55,823 bases of DNA from an uncultured Dysosmobacter sp. Its GTDB lineage: Bacteria; Bacillota; Clostridia; Oscillospirales; Oscillospiraceae. The stretch lies in NCBI RefSeq assembly GCF_947631635.1, contig NZ_CANRMB010000021.1, positions 1 through 55,823 on the forward strand, written 5' to 3'. The position numbers and the translations under genes are program-made. Shown here piece by piece: positions 45,043 to 53,570 of the stretch; positions within the stretch are counted from its first letter, which is position 1; every line of letters starts with the position of its first letter. The notes beneath the pieces were generated by a model. The model was not told the DNA's origin. It was given only the letters and a program-made list of their open reading frames with translations, and ran no database searches.

Positions 45043-45612
45043 ATGGCGGACGCCAATATCACAAAGCAGGCGCTGGCAGCATCCCTGCGGGAACTAATGG
45101 AGGAGATCCCCTTCGACAAGATCAATGTAGCCCATATCTGCGAGCGGTGCGGGATGAACCGAAAGAGCTTCTACTATCACTTCAAGGATAAATATGATCT
45201 TGTCAACTGGATATTTGACACAGAGTTTATTTCGCTGGCCTCCGACAACACCTCCAGCGCATACCGCGAGAGGTGGGATCTTATCGAAAAGGCTTGCTGC
45301 TATTTTTACGAGAATCGTAATTTTTATTGCAGTGCGCTCCAAATCAAAGGTCAAAATTCTTTTTCCGATCACTTTACGGAATATATCCAGCCCATCCTGA
45401 AGACCCATCTTGTCTGCCTGCTGGGCAGTGAGCAGGTCGATGAATTTTCGATTGATTTCTTTACCGACGCCGTCCTCTGCGCCATGAAGCGGTGGCTGAT
45501 GACAAAGGACTGTATGCCTCCGGAGGAATTTGCCGCAAGATTAAAGCGGCTGGTGCAAAATGGGGCTGTCGCGATCTATCAGGAAATCAATCAGGAAACA
45601 ACGGACAATTAA
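45043..45612 (+). CDS. TetR/AcrR-family transcriptional regulator
   Basis: A 189-residue regulator. The N-terminal helix-turn-helix is KQALAASLRELMEEIPFDKINVAHICERCGMNRKSFYYHFKDKYDLV (about 8-56), with the R-K-S-F-Y-Y-H-F recognition helix. The C-terminal domain resembles the TetR_C dimer type with LTDGVLCAMKRW-like helices. GGGGGGCATCAGC precedes the ATG. It lies 18 nt after mntP and 18 nt before the glycosidase. Operator-like GGGACA-N12-TGTCC sites upstream of the P-ATPase and of the radical-SAM gene are candidate targets. Confidence 0.92.
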   Translation: MADANITKQALAASLRELMEEIPFDKINVAHICERCGMNRKSFYYHFKDKYDLVNWIFDTEFISLASDNTSSAYRERWDLIEKACCYFYENRNFYCSALQIKGQNSFSDHFTEYIQPILKTHLVCLLGSEQVDEFSIDFFTDAVLCAMKRWLMTKDCMPPEEFAARLKRLVQNGAVAIYQEINQETTDN

Positions 45613-45630
45613 CAGAGAGGAGCTGCGGCA

Positions 45631-47145
45631 ATGTCACGAACGATCCAATTACCCTCCAGTGGGTTTCCCATCCTCCGCACGGTGGATAAACGGTTGGCGT
45701 CCTACAACATCGAGATGACCGAGATCACCGGAGGCACATTTTGGAAAGCCTATACACCGGGGCAGATCAGCGGAACAGAGGCGTTCCCGCCTGTCACCAA
45801 TTTGCAGGATATTACTGCCATGGCGGAGCTGATGCAATACTATCCGCCAATCGATCTTTCCAATGAGCGGCTGAAAAAACTTACCAGGGAACTGGGACCC
45901 GCATGGATTCGTATCTCCGGAACATGGGCCACCAAGACTTACTATGACTTTGAGGGAACAACGGGCGGCAAAGCCCCGGATGGTTACCAAAGTGTTCTGA
46001 CAAAAGAGCAATGGCTCGGCGTTTTGAATTTTGTCAAGGCAGTTAACGGCAAACTGCTGATCTCTGTCAGCAACTGCACAGGAGACCACCCCGGCGGCGG
46101 GCCGCTGGACTTGTCACAGGCAAAGAAGATCTTTGATTTCAGCCATGCCTATGGCGTAGAGATTGATGCTGTGGAGTTCATGAACGAACCCAATATGCTG
46201 GAGCTGTCCGGCGCTCCGGCAGGCTATACTCCCGCCGATTACGCCAGAGATCAGGATATCTTGAATACCTGGGTGCGGGAAAACTATCCGGGCTGTCTGA
46301 TTGTCGGCCCCTGCACCACCGGTGACCCCTCGGTTGCCCGCGCGGGCCAGCGGAGCCTTGGCGCGGGGATCGGCAGCATCGCGAAGAGCTGTACGACCCA
46401 TGAGCTGCTGGCTGGCACGAAGGTCCCGCTGGATGTGTTCAGCTACCACTACTATAACGGCGTTTCAGAGCGTATCGCCTCCATGATGCCGGATGCCCAC
46501 TGGCCTGCGGAACTGGCGCACAGCGATGAATATCTGGCTGTCGCGCCCGATTGCGCAAAGGATCACATTCCCCTGCGGGATCGGTACGCGCCCGGCAAGC
46601 CGATGTGGGTGACGGAATCGGGGGATGCCGGCGGAGGCGGCGACACCTGGGCGTCCACCTATCTGGACGTGCTTCGTACTCTAAACGAGTTGGGGAGTTT
46701 TTCGGCCATCACGGACGGCGTGATCTTCCACAATACGCTGGCCTCCTCGGACTATGGCTTCCTGGAGCACGGCAGCTTTAAGCCCCGGCCCAACTATTTT
46801 GCTGTTCTGCTCTGGAACCGCCTGATGGGGACTACCGTTTATGATTGCGGTGCTCTGCAAGGACGGGAGCAGCATATCTACTGCCATTCCCGCAGGGACG
46901 GCAAGGCGGGGGTCGTGTACCTCATCCTCAACAACTCGCTGACCGACACCCTGACTGTACAACTCCCCAGACCGGCAGAGCGGTACACATTGAACGCCGA
47001 TACGATGCGCTCCACAATCATGCGGCTGAATGGGAGGCCCCTTATCCTCTCTGGCCCGGCAGAACTGCCCGACCTTTCTCCGCAAGCGGTGGAAGCCGGG
47101 AGCGTAACCCTGGACCCCGGAACCTGCACATTTCTCGTCCTCTAA
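45631..47145 (+). CDS. GH79-like glycosidase (heparanase/beta-glucuronidase clan)
   Basis: A 504-residue protein with a clan GH-A (TIM barrel) profile most like GH79. The acid/base Glu is E186 in VEFMNEPN, and the nucleophile Glu is E329 in MWVTESGD, at the usual spacing. The C-terminal about 120 residues form a beta-sandwich. There is no signal peptide, so it would act on imported oligosaccharides in the cytoplasm. GAGGAG lies before the ATG, 18 nt after the TetR gene. GH79 enzymes cleave glucuronides such as heparan-sulfate pieces; the real substrate is not known. Confidence 0.78.
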   Translation: MSRTIQLPSSGFPILRTVDKRLASYNIEMTEITGGTFWKAYTPGQISGTEAFPPVTNLQDITAMAELMQYYPPIDLSNERLKKLTRELGPAWIRISGTWATKTYYDFEGTTGGKAPDGYQSVLTKEQWLGVLNFVKAVNGKLLISVSNCTGDHPGGGPLDLSQAKKIFDFSHAYGVEIDAVEFMNEPNMLELSGAPAGYTPADYARDQDILNTWVRENYPGCLIVGPCTTGDPSVARAGQRSLGAGIGSIAKSCTTHELLAGTKVPLDVFSYHYYNGVSERIASMMPDAHWPAELAHSDEYLAVAPDCAKDHIPLRDRYAPGKPMWVTESGDAGGGGDTWASTYLDVLRTLNELGSFSAITDGVIFHNTLASSDYGFLEHGSFKPRPNYFAVLLWNRLMGTTVYDCGALQGREQHIYCHSRRDGKAGVVYLILNNSLTDTLTVQLPRPAERYTLNADTMRSTIMRLNGRPLILSGPAELPDLSPQAVEAGSVTLDPGTCTFLVL

Positions 47146-47163
47146 TAGTCCTTATAAAAAATC

Positions 47164-47197
47164 AATGCGGCAGGGTGATAAACTCTGCCGCATTTTT
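47164..47197. terminator. Bidirectional terminator between GH79 and AI-2E genes
   Basis: A 10-bp stem AATGCGGCAG (47164-47173) with CTGCCGCATT (47185-47194), followed by TTT on the plus strand, and by GATTTTTTAT on the minus strand. It fits both converging genes. Confidence 0.85.
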
Positions 47198-47228
47198 CAT
47201 TTTGCCTACAATTCGCTTTTGGACTTAT

Positions 47229-48389
47229 TTATGTTCCCAGCAAATCATTTCGGTCGTGCCGCTTCAGGCCCCAATTGGTCAGACGGCGGACAATATCATA
47301 AATGACCGCAAAGAGCGGGACGCCTACGATCATTCCGGTTATACCCCAAAGTCCGCCGAACAGCAAGATCGCGAACAGCACCCAGAAGCTGGACAGACCC
47401 GTGGTATTCCCCAGAATCCTGGGGCCGATGATGTTTCCATCGAGCTGCTGCAAAATCACGATGAAAACTAAGAACATCAAGCACTGCGCGGGGCTTTCCA
47501 GCAGCAGGAGGAGCGCGCATGGTATGGCGCCGATAAAGGGGCCAAAGAACGGGATGATATTGGTAACACCTACAATCACGCTGATCAGTAAGGCCGCCTC
47601 AAAGTGCAGCAGGCTTGTCACCACAAAACAAATCACGCCGATGATAGCTGAGTCCAGGATCTTTCCCATAAGAAAGCCGTTAAACATTTTGTCGGCGTAA
47701 TGAACTTCTTCCTCGATCAAATCGGCCCACCGCTTTGGAAATATGCCGCAGAGCAGCAGCTTTGCCTGTCGGGCAAAGGTTTTCCGGCTGGCGAGCAGAT
47801 AGACAGAGATCAGAACGCCCAAGAAAAGATTTTTCAGCGTTCCAATGAACCCGGCTATCTGAACGCCCAGACCGCTCAAGACATTTTGCGCCGCGGGCAA
47901 GAGCTCTGTCTGCACCCATGCCTCGATTTTTAAGATGATTTCACTGGAAAAACCGTCCCACCATGCTTGAAGCTCCGGCTGATTGTTGAGAAAATCATGG
48001 AACCAACTGATCGCGGATTCCAACTGACCGGGCAGAACAGCCCAGATCCCCAAGATGCTTTCCCACACCTGGGGGAATACCAGCACAACCAGCGCGATCA
48101 CAAGAACCACGGCAAGCAGGATCGCAAGGACGATGGAGAGCGTGCCGGGAAGCTGTCTGCTCCGTGGCAAAGCCTTCCGTATCCACTGTTCAAGGCGATT
48201 GCAGACAGGGGCCAGGATGTAAGCGATGACCGCGCCATAGAGAAAGGGAGCCAGAATGTTCAAAATGCTTTGAACAGCCTGAAATACCGCCGGGAGCCGG
48301 AACAGGAGAAAAAAGCACAACAGACTGACGATCATGGTGACAGCGCCGGTAACGCCCAGCTTCACATACTTGCTATTTTCGCATTTCAT
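47229..48389 (-). CDS. AI-2E family transporter
   Basis: A 386-residue protein with about eight membrane helices in the AI-2E/PerM family (TqsA-like). Landmarks: the IPFFGPFIGAIPCALLLLL helix, the QQLDGNIIGPRILGNTTGLSSFWVLFAIL segment and the C-terminal GMIVGVPLFAVIYDI. I choose ATG 48389 (MKCENSK) with GAGG 8 nt upstream; the ATG at 48407 has no ribosome site. The family includes AI-2 exporters and Na+/H+ antiporters; substrate uncertain. It ends the minus-strand operon that begins with the radical-SAM-like gene. Confidence 0.94.
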   Translation of the reverse strand: MKCENSKYVKLGVTGAVTMIVSLLCFFLLFRLPAVFQAVQSILNILAPFLYGAVIAYILAPVCNRLEQWIRKALPRSRQLPGTLSIVLAILLAVVLVIALVVLVFPQVWESILGIWAVLPGQLESAISWFHDFLNNQPELQAWWDGFSSEIILKIEAWVQTELLPAAQNVLSGLGVQIAGFIGTLKNLFLGVLISVYLLASRKTFARQAKLLLCGIFPKRWADLIEEEVHYADKMFNGFLMGKILDSAIIGVICFVVTSLLHFEAALLISVIVGVTNIIPFFGPFIGAIPCALLLLLESPAQCLMFLVFIVILQQLDGNIIGPRILGNTTGLSSFWVLFAILLFGGLWGITGMIVGVPLFAVIYDIVRRLTNWGLKRHDRNDLLGT

Positions 48390-48460
48390 TGCAGACGCCT
48401 CTTTCATATTGATACCGCCGTTTTCCGTGGGAGCTTGAACTCCACTGCATATTCAACTCC

Positions 48461-49312
48461 CTACGCTTCTTTCAAAAATGAGGAGACCCGGATTCCGTCC
48501 CAATATCCCTTTTGATATAACCTGTCCATTGCCTTTGCGTCCCGGCACAGCGTATCGACGCCGCAGGTGTCATCCGGGGCAATGATCATGACTCTGCCCT
48601 GAGACGCATACCGCTTCGCCAAATCCACGCCCGCGTTATAACGCTCCGCACGGCGGGCCAACTGCTCCGCCGCCAGCGGATATTTTTTTCGGATGCGGGC
48701 TGCCAGCTTCCGGTCTTGATCCGATGAACGGACCGTGTTCTCCGGCAGAGTCAGGAGCAGCACCACCCGCTCACAGCCCATCTGAAAGGCTTTCCCGATG
48801 GGGACCGGGTCAGACAGAGCGCCGTCATAGTAAAGGGTATCGCCTACCGCATAGGGACGACAGATAAACGGAATCGCGCAGGACGCCTTCATCACGCTGT
48901 AGTTGTCCTGCCGGATATCCCCCATATCAAAATATTTTACCCGCCCGGTCTCCGCCTCTGTGGCCACCGCCAGAAACTCCATAGGGTCTCTGACCGCGGC
49001 GGCGTAGTCCAGTGGATTCTCCCCATCCGAATTACTCAAGGTGCTGTATACATAGTCCAAATCAAGGAAAGACCGTTTCAGGAGGAAGTTCCCGATCCCG
49101 GCGTATTGCCTTCGCAGGCCGTAATCCGTATAAAACAGGTAATTGCGTCGGGCCTGACCCGCTTTGTAGGCAATGAGATTCGCGCTGCCCGCCGAAACGC
49201 CGATCCCAAGGTCAAAATGAAGCTTGTAGTCGATGCAGTAGTCCAGCACCCCGGCGGCGTAGATCCCCCGATAACCGCCGCCAACGTCTACGATACCGAT
49301 CTTAGAATTCAT
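48461..49312 (-). CDS. Patatin-like phospholipase
   Basis: A 283-residue patatin-family lipase. The oxyanion loop VDVGGGYRG comes first (about 8-16), the nucleophile Ser lies in GVSAGSA (about 38-44), and the Asp of the dyad is in YYDGALSDP (about 153-161). Such enzymes hydrolyse acyl lipids. The start overlaps the stop of the upstream radical-SAM-like gene by 4 nt (ATGA). Its position in the same operon suggests a shared membrane-lipid or peptide-modification task. Confidence 0.92.
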   Translation of the reverse strand: MNSKIGIVDVGGGYRGIYAAGVLDYCIDYKLHFDLGIGVSAGSANLIAYKAGQARRNYLFYTDYGLRRQYAGIGNFLLKRSFLDLDYVYSTLSNSDGENPLDYAAAVRDPMEFLAVATEAETGRVKYFDMGDIRQDNYSVMKASCAIPFICRPYAVGDTLYYDGALSDPVPIGKAFQMGCERVVLLLTLPENTVRSSDQDRKLAARIRKKYPLAAEQLARRAERYNAGVDLAKRYASQGRVMIIAPDDTCGVDTLCRDAKAMDRLYQKGYWDGIRVSSFLKEA

Positions 49313-50334
49313 TTTGCGGACACCTCGGATCGTTTCTTGGGACAGGCGCTTTGCAGCACAGCTTCCAGTCCATCGTCAAACAGGCACAGGCCGGAGCGTT
49401 CGCCGTCCGGCTCCAGAAGATACCCATTCGGATCAAAGAATGCCGAGCAGGCGTCGTCCGAGATGATCTCATCGATTTTCTGATTATCCCGCTCCAATTC
49501 CCAAGGGAACATCTGGAACAGCTGCTCGTTCCGGGACCGCTCCACGGCCTGATACGTCAGCCGGCGGAATTGCTCCGGGCAGTCCGGCCGGGGGAGCAGC
49601 GCAGCAAAGATGGGACGTACCTGCTGGACGCTGGCGAACAGATCTCCGTTGAGAATCATTTCCAAATCATCCTCGGAGTATGGGCAGCAGGCCGAGTAAG
49701 GAAGCCCCAGCGCCCGCAGCTTGTCGAAAATTCTCTCCTGTCCTTCCTGATAGTGCGGCGCCAGCATCACATTTTTCAGTTCTGAAACGCTGTCCAGAAA
49801 ATCGTCGGTGATGTCCTCCGGTTCACAAAACAGGAAGAACGCGCTGTCAGGGTGATTTTCAATCAACCCCAACAGTTGGCTGGGAATCTTGGGGGCAAAC
49901 AGCATCCAAGTGTAGATGCCCAGCTTTTCGCCGTCCGAAATCGCCGCGTCATACTGCGTCAGGTGATCCAAAGACCGGTCATCCATTTGAAACAAGATCG
50001 TCCAAGGGATATTGTGCCCCAACTGTTCCTCATTCTGCCTGATCCGCCGGGCGCCGTAGGTGCAGCTGTTGTATCCCAGGTTCATCCCAAAGCGGAGAAG
50101 ATGTTCCGTGTCCGCATAGGAGGTCAGGTCCCGTACCAGCCCATAATAGGGGCTGTTCTCATTTTCCAGCATCCTCTGAGCCGTTCCAAAAAATTGTTGC
50201 TGAAACCGGCCGCCGGAAAAATGCAGAGCCATATCCACAAGGTTCCGGATATTCCGCTCCGGATCATCCCTCAATCCTTTTAAGGTACTTTTTACCACTG
50301 TCTCAATTAAAATGCGAGACATTGAGTTTTCCAT
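49309..50334 (-). CDS. Radical-SAM-like paralogue lacking the [4Fe-4S] cysteines
   Basis: About 341 residues from ATG 50334 (MENSMSRIL). It is a diverged homologue of the intact radical-SAM protein encoded divergently (50574-51938): both share an N-terminal helical block (ERNIRNLVDMA against EENIPKLMELV) and the NIPW entry into the core. At the CxxxCxxC site the residues are Ser, Leu and Tyr instead of Cys, and the GGEP motif is missing. It cannot bind the usual radical-SAM cluster. It may be a scaffold, substrate-binding or regulatory partner. It heads the operon with the patatin and AI-2E genes. Confidence 0.82.
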   Translation of the reverse strand: MENSMSRILIETVVKSTLKGLRDDPERNIRNLVDMALHFSGGRFQQQFFGTAQRMLENENSPYYGLVRDLTSYADTEHLLRFGMNLGYNSCTYGARRIRQNEEQLGHNIPWTILFQMDDRSLDHLTQYDAAISDGEKLGIYTWMLFAPKIPSQLLGLIENHPDSAFFLFCEPEDITDDFLDSVSELKNVMLAPHYQEGQERIFDKLRALGLPYSACCPYSEDDLEMILNGDLFASVQQVRPIFAALLPRPDCPEQFRRLTYQAVERSRNEQLFQMFPWELERDNQKIDEIISDDACSAFFDPNGYLLEPDGERSGLCLFDDGLEAVLQSACPKKRSEVSAK

Positions 50335-50381
50335 TTCTCCCGCTCCTTCCTGCACAATATTTTCCCGCGTTTATGATTAAG

Positions 50382-50387
50382 AGTATA
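50382..50387 (-). promoter_or_regulatory. Possible -10 of the pseudo-radical-SAM/patatin operon
   Basis: TATACT on the minus strand, about 48 nt before the start; the GGGACA-N12-TGTCCC operator lies just upstream and would overlap a -35. Confidence 0.45.
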
Positions 50388-50408
50388 TGGATCATCACGA
50401 TCCCGCAA

Positions 50409-50444
50409 GGGACACTTTTCGATTTTTGTCCCAAAAGGTAACAA
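50409..50444. promoter_or_regulatory. Operator-like motif in the radical-SAM divergent promoter
   Basis: GGGACA (50409-50414), 12 nt, TGTCCC (50427-50432), continuing into AAAAGGTAACAA: read on the minus strand this is the same 18-nt core as at 44228-44245 (one mismatch). A further GACACTTCGCC segment is shared with the P-ATPase region (50449-50459 on the minus strand). It lies between two genes transcribed apart, so one protein could control both. Confidence 0.65.
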
Positions 50445-50489
50445 TAACGGCGAAGTGTCGTATTTTCGGACGCGGGCAGGATTTTGTCC

Positions 50490-50519
50490 TGTGACTTTCT
50501 TCCCAAGTTCCCCTATAAT
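50490..50519 (+). promoter_or_regulatory. Predicted promoter of the radical-SAM/DegV/HdeD operon
   Basis: TATAAT (50514-50519) with TGTGAC (50490-50495) 18 bp upstream, 55 nt before the start. A CAGGA...TCCTG inverted repeat lies just upstream. Confidence 0.5.
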
Positions 50520-50573
50520 TGACCCAAAGCCCCCAACCAAAACGGAAGTATAAAAGGAGAAAGGAAACATATT

Positions 50574-51938
50574 ATGAGTAACTCGATCAAAGCCAGTATG
50601 CAGAATTTTGCGGTCAATCAAGCCCTGAACTACATTGAGGGCAACCCAGAGGAGAACATCCCCAAGCTGATGGAACTGGTGGACAAGTTCACGCCAGAGG
50701 GCTGGTATGCCGCCCAGCGGGACGCCATCCGCAAGGTCATCGAGGAAAAGAACAACTGGTACCAACTGATCCTGCGGCTGTACGAGCTGGACCCCGGCGT
50801 CCGCAGGGCGTTCTTCCAGAACTTCCTGTTCAACGCCAGCCTGAAGGGCGGCGCCACCCAGGAGGAGATGAAAGAGAAGTACGGCTGCAACATCCCTTGG
50901 GGCATCCTCCTGGACCCCACCTCCGCCTGCAACCTCCACTGTACCGGCTGCTGGGCGGCGGAGTATGGGAACAGGCTGAACCTGAGCCTGGAGGACATCG
51001 ACTCCATCATCCGCCAGGGCAAGGAACTGGGCACCTATATGTACCTGTATACCGGCGGCGAGCCGCTGGTGCGGAAGAAAGACCTGATCAAGATCTGCGA
51101 GATGCACCCGGACTGCGAGTTCCTGTCCTTCACCAACGGCACCCTCATCGACGAGGAATTCTGCCAGGAGATGCTGCGGGTGAAGAACTTCGTCCCCGCT
51201 ATCTCCCTGGAGGGCTTTGAGGATGCCAACGACTCCCGCCGGGGCCAGGGCGTCTATCAGAAGATACAAAGTGCCATGGCGCTTTTGAAAGCCCACAAGC
51301 TGCCCTTCGGCGTCTCCACCTGCTACACCAGCCGGAACGTGGAGGATGTGAGCAGCGAGAAATACTTCGACCTGATGATCGACAGCGGTGCGTTTTTTGT
51401 CTGGTTCTTCCACTATATGCCGGTGGGCAGCGGCGCCGCGCTGGAGTTGCTTCCCACCCCGGAACAGCGGGAGAAGATGTATCGCCGCATCCGGGAGTAT
51501 CGAAACAGCAAGGCGATTTTCAGCATCGACTTCCAGAACGACGCCGAGTATGTGGGCGGCTGCATCGCTGGCGGGCGGAACTATCTGCACATCAACGCCA
51601 AGGGCGACGTGGAGCCCTGCGCGTTCATCCACTACTCCGACGCTAACATCCACGAGGTCTCCCTGCTGGACGCCCTGCGGGGACCGCTGTTTATGGCCTA
51701 CCACGATGGACAGCCCTTCAATGACAATATGCTCCGCCCCTGCCCCATGCTGGAAAACCCGGAAAAGCTGCGGCAGATGGTGGCGGACACCGGTGCGGAG
51801 AGTACCGACTATCAGAGTCCGGAGAGCGCCGATCACCTGTGCGGCAAGACCACCCCCTATGCCGAGGACTGGAAGGTCACCGCCGACAGGCTCTGGCAGG
51901 AGTGCGGGACGTGCGCGGGCTGCGGCAGGGAGATCTGA
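50574..51938 (+). CDS. Radical SAM protein with C-terminal auxiliary-cluster (SPASM-like) cysteines
   Basis: A 454-residue radical SAM enzyme. An about 105-residue helical N-terminal extension precedes the core. The SAM-cluster motif is C119-x3-C123-x2-C126 (in SACNLHCTGCWA), with GGEP at 161-164. The C-terminal region carries extra cysteines ending in ECGTCAGCGREI, typical of SPASM/twitch auxiliary clusters. Enzymes of this type modify peptides or small molecules. AAAGGAGAAAGG precedes the ATG. It is followed at 3 nt by a DegV gene, and is divergent from its own cysteine-less paralogue. No obvious substrate peptide gene is next to it. Confidence 0.93.
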   Translation: MSNSIKASMQNFAVNQALNYIEGNPEENIPKLMELVDKFTPEGWYAAQRDAIRKVIEEKNNWYQLILRLYELDPGVRRAFFQNFLFNASLKGGATQEEMKEKYGCNIPWGILLDPTSACNLHCTGCWAAEYGNRLNLSLEDIDSIIRQGKELGTYMYLYTGGEPLVRKKDLIKICEMHPDCEFLSFTNGTLIDEEFCQEMLRVKNFVPAISLEGFEDANDSRRGQGVYQKIQSAMALLKAHKLPFGVSTCYTSRNVEDVSSEKYFDLMIDSGAFFVWFFHYMPVGSGAALELLPTPEQREKMYRRIREYRNSKAIFSIDFQNDAEYVGGCIAGGRNYLHINAKGDVEPCAFIHYSDANIHEVSLLDALRGPLFMAYHDGQPFNDNMLRPCPMLENPEKLRQMVADTGAESTDYQSPESADHLCGKTTPYAEDWKVTADRLWQECGTCAGCGREI

Positions 51939-51941
51939 TCA

Positions 51942-52814
51942 GTGGCGGGCTATCAAATTTTCACAGACGCCACAGCCGACCTGTGCGGAAGTATGATGGA
52001 GGGGCTTCCATCTGTAGAGGTCATCCCTATGCAGGTGGAGATTGGCGGGCATGAATATACCTATGGCCCCAGAGGAAATATGACCGTGGAGCTGTTTTAC
52101 CGCTTACAGCGGGAGGGCAGCTTCGCGGCTACCTCTCAGATCAACCCGTCCGTCTATTTTCAGTATTTTGAGCCGTTTCTCCGAGATGGCACAGATATCC
52201 TCTATCTCTGCTTTTCCTCCGGAATGTCCGGCACCTTCCAGTCGGCACAGCTGGCAGCGGAGGAGCTACAGCAGGAGTACCCAGAGCGGGTGATCCTCTG
52301 TCTGGACACGCTGTGCGCGTCGGTCGGTGAAGGTTTTCTTGTGCGGGAGGCGGTCAGGAAACAGGCCGAAGGGCTGTCCATTACCGAATTGGCGGATTGG
52401 GTCATGAATCATCGCTTGCAGGTCTGCCATTGGTTCACTGTTGATACCTTTGACCATCTTTGCCACGGTGGCAGGGTCTCCTCCGCAGCGGCTGTGATGG
52501 GGACAGCCCTGCAGATCAAGCCTCTGCTCCATGTGGACGAGCGGGGCTGTTTGCAAGTCATAGGAAAACCCAGGGGACGAAAGAAAGCGATGGAGGCTCA
52601 ACTGTCCAGAATGGAACAGGGCTGGACCCCCGAAACCGGCAGACTGGTGGTGATTGGACACGGCGACACACCTGAAGCCGCCGCGCGGCTTCGGGAAAAC
52701 GTCCAGGCGCGATTTCCCTCTGCGGAGATCCATGTTGCGGAGATCGGACCCATCATCGGCGCACATACCGGACCGGGGATGCTGGCCCTTATTTACTGGG
52801 GAAACAACCGCTAA
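51942..52814 (+). CDS. DegV-family fatty-acid-binding protein
   Basis: A 290-residue DegV/FakB-type protein. It starts at GTG 51942 with GGGAG upstream. YQIFTDATADLC near the start and GTDILYLCFSSGMSGTFQSA hold the fatty-acid-headgroup binding Ser residues; the second domain has HGGRVSSAAAVMG and the C-terminal IGPIIGAHTGPGMLAL. DegV proteins present fatty acids to a kinase (FakA); none is visible here. It lies 3 nt after the radical-SAM gene. Together with the patatin gene this points to lipid handling. Confidence 0.94.
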   Translation: MAGYQIFTDATADLCGSMMEGLPSVEVIPMQVEIGGHEYTYGPRGNMTVELFYRLQREGSFAATSQINPSVYFQYFEPFLRDGTDILYLCFSSGMSGTFQSAQLAAEELQQEYPERVILCLDTLCASVGEGFLVREAVRKQAEGLSITELADWVMNHRLQVCHWFTVDTFDHLCHGGRVSSAAAVMGTALQIKPLLHVDERGCLQVIGKPRGRKKAMEAQLSRMEQGWTPETGRLVVIGHGDTPEAAARLRENVQARFPSAEIHVAEIGPIIGAHTGPGMLALIYWGNNR

Positions 52815-52861
52815 ATGCTCTTATACCAACATAATATCGCAAAGTTTGAAAGGAGACCGTT

Positions 52862-53395
52862 ATGAGTAAAGTCAGCAGAAACATGGGAAACATTTTGTCC
52901 TGTTTTGCGGAAATCATCATTGGTATTTTGCTGCTCATCAACCCGGTGGGCTTTACCGCCGGAATTATTATGACCCTTGGAGTTGTCCTTGCGGTTATGG
53001 GCGTTTCCAGCGTTGTAGGATACTTCCGGGCAGAACCGGAGGATGCCGCGCAGTCCAGCGGTCTTATGAAGGGACTGCTCCTTGTGGGCGGTGCTTTTGT
53101 CTGCCTGTTCAAAACCGAGTGGCTGATTGCGGCCTTCCCACTGATCACAGTCTTTTACGGGGTCATCATCCTGATCACCGGCATCAGCAAATTGCAGTGG
53201 GCAGTTGATCTGCTGCGTCTCAAGCAAAAATATTGGTTCGTGGCTCTCATTGGAGCCGCTCTGTCTGTCCTCTTTGCCATTATCATTCTGGCGAATCCCT
53301 TTGCCTCTGTCGGCTTCCTGTGGACTTTTATTGCTGTATCGCTGATCGTGGAAGCTGTCATGGATATTTTGACCTTCATTTTTGGGAAAAAGTAA
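52862..53395 (+). CDS. HdeD-like/DUF308 membrane protein
   Basis: A 177-residue protein with six transmembrane helices in the HdeD/DUF308 pattern (LLINPVGFTAGIIMTLGVVLAVMG and LANPFASVGFLWTFIAVSLIVEAVMDI repeat the LxNPxxS/T motif). In E. coli HdeD relates to acid resistance; here it may be a general envelope-stress protein. AAAGGAGA lies 8 nt before the ATG. It ends the plus-strand operon and is followed by a terminator. Confidence 0.85.
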   Translation: MSKVSRNMGNILSCFAEIIIGILLLINPVGFTAGIIMTLGVVLAVMGVSSVVGYFRAEPEDAAQSSGLMKGLLLVGGAFVCLFKTEWLIAAFPLITVFYGVIILITGISKLQWAVDLLRLKQKYWFVALIGAALSVLFAIIILANPFASVGFLWTFIAVSLIVEAVMDILTFIFGKK

Positions 53396-53452
53396 TGGAG
53401 GGGCTCAGGGGCCAACCCCCCTCTGCAAAACTTCTCAGCATCATACACCGTA

Positions 53453-53487
53453 CCGCCGATTTTCTTTGTAAAGTCGGCGGCTTTTTC
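53453..53487 (+). terminator. Terminator after the HdeD-like gene
   Basis: CCGCCGA (53453-53459) pairs with TCGGCGG (53474-53480), then CTTTTTCTTT. Confidence 0.8.
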
Positions 53488-53524
53488 TTTGATAAGGTGT
53501 ATCAATTTCGTAAGAAAGAGAGCA

Positions 53525-53570
53525 CCGCCCTTTGCCTGTGTGAGTACTCACAAGCGAAGGGCGGTTTTTT
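53525..53570 (+). terminator. Second terminator-like hairpin
   Basis: CCGCCCTT...AAGGGCGG with an inner TGTGAG-TA-CTCACA palindrome, followed by six T residues (53565-53570). It terminates on the plus strand although no gene precedes it directly, so it may belong to a lost gene or a repeat. Confidence 0.7.
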
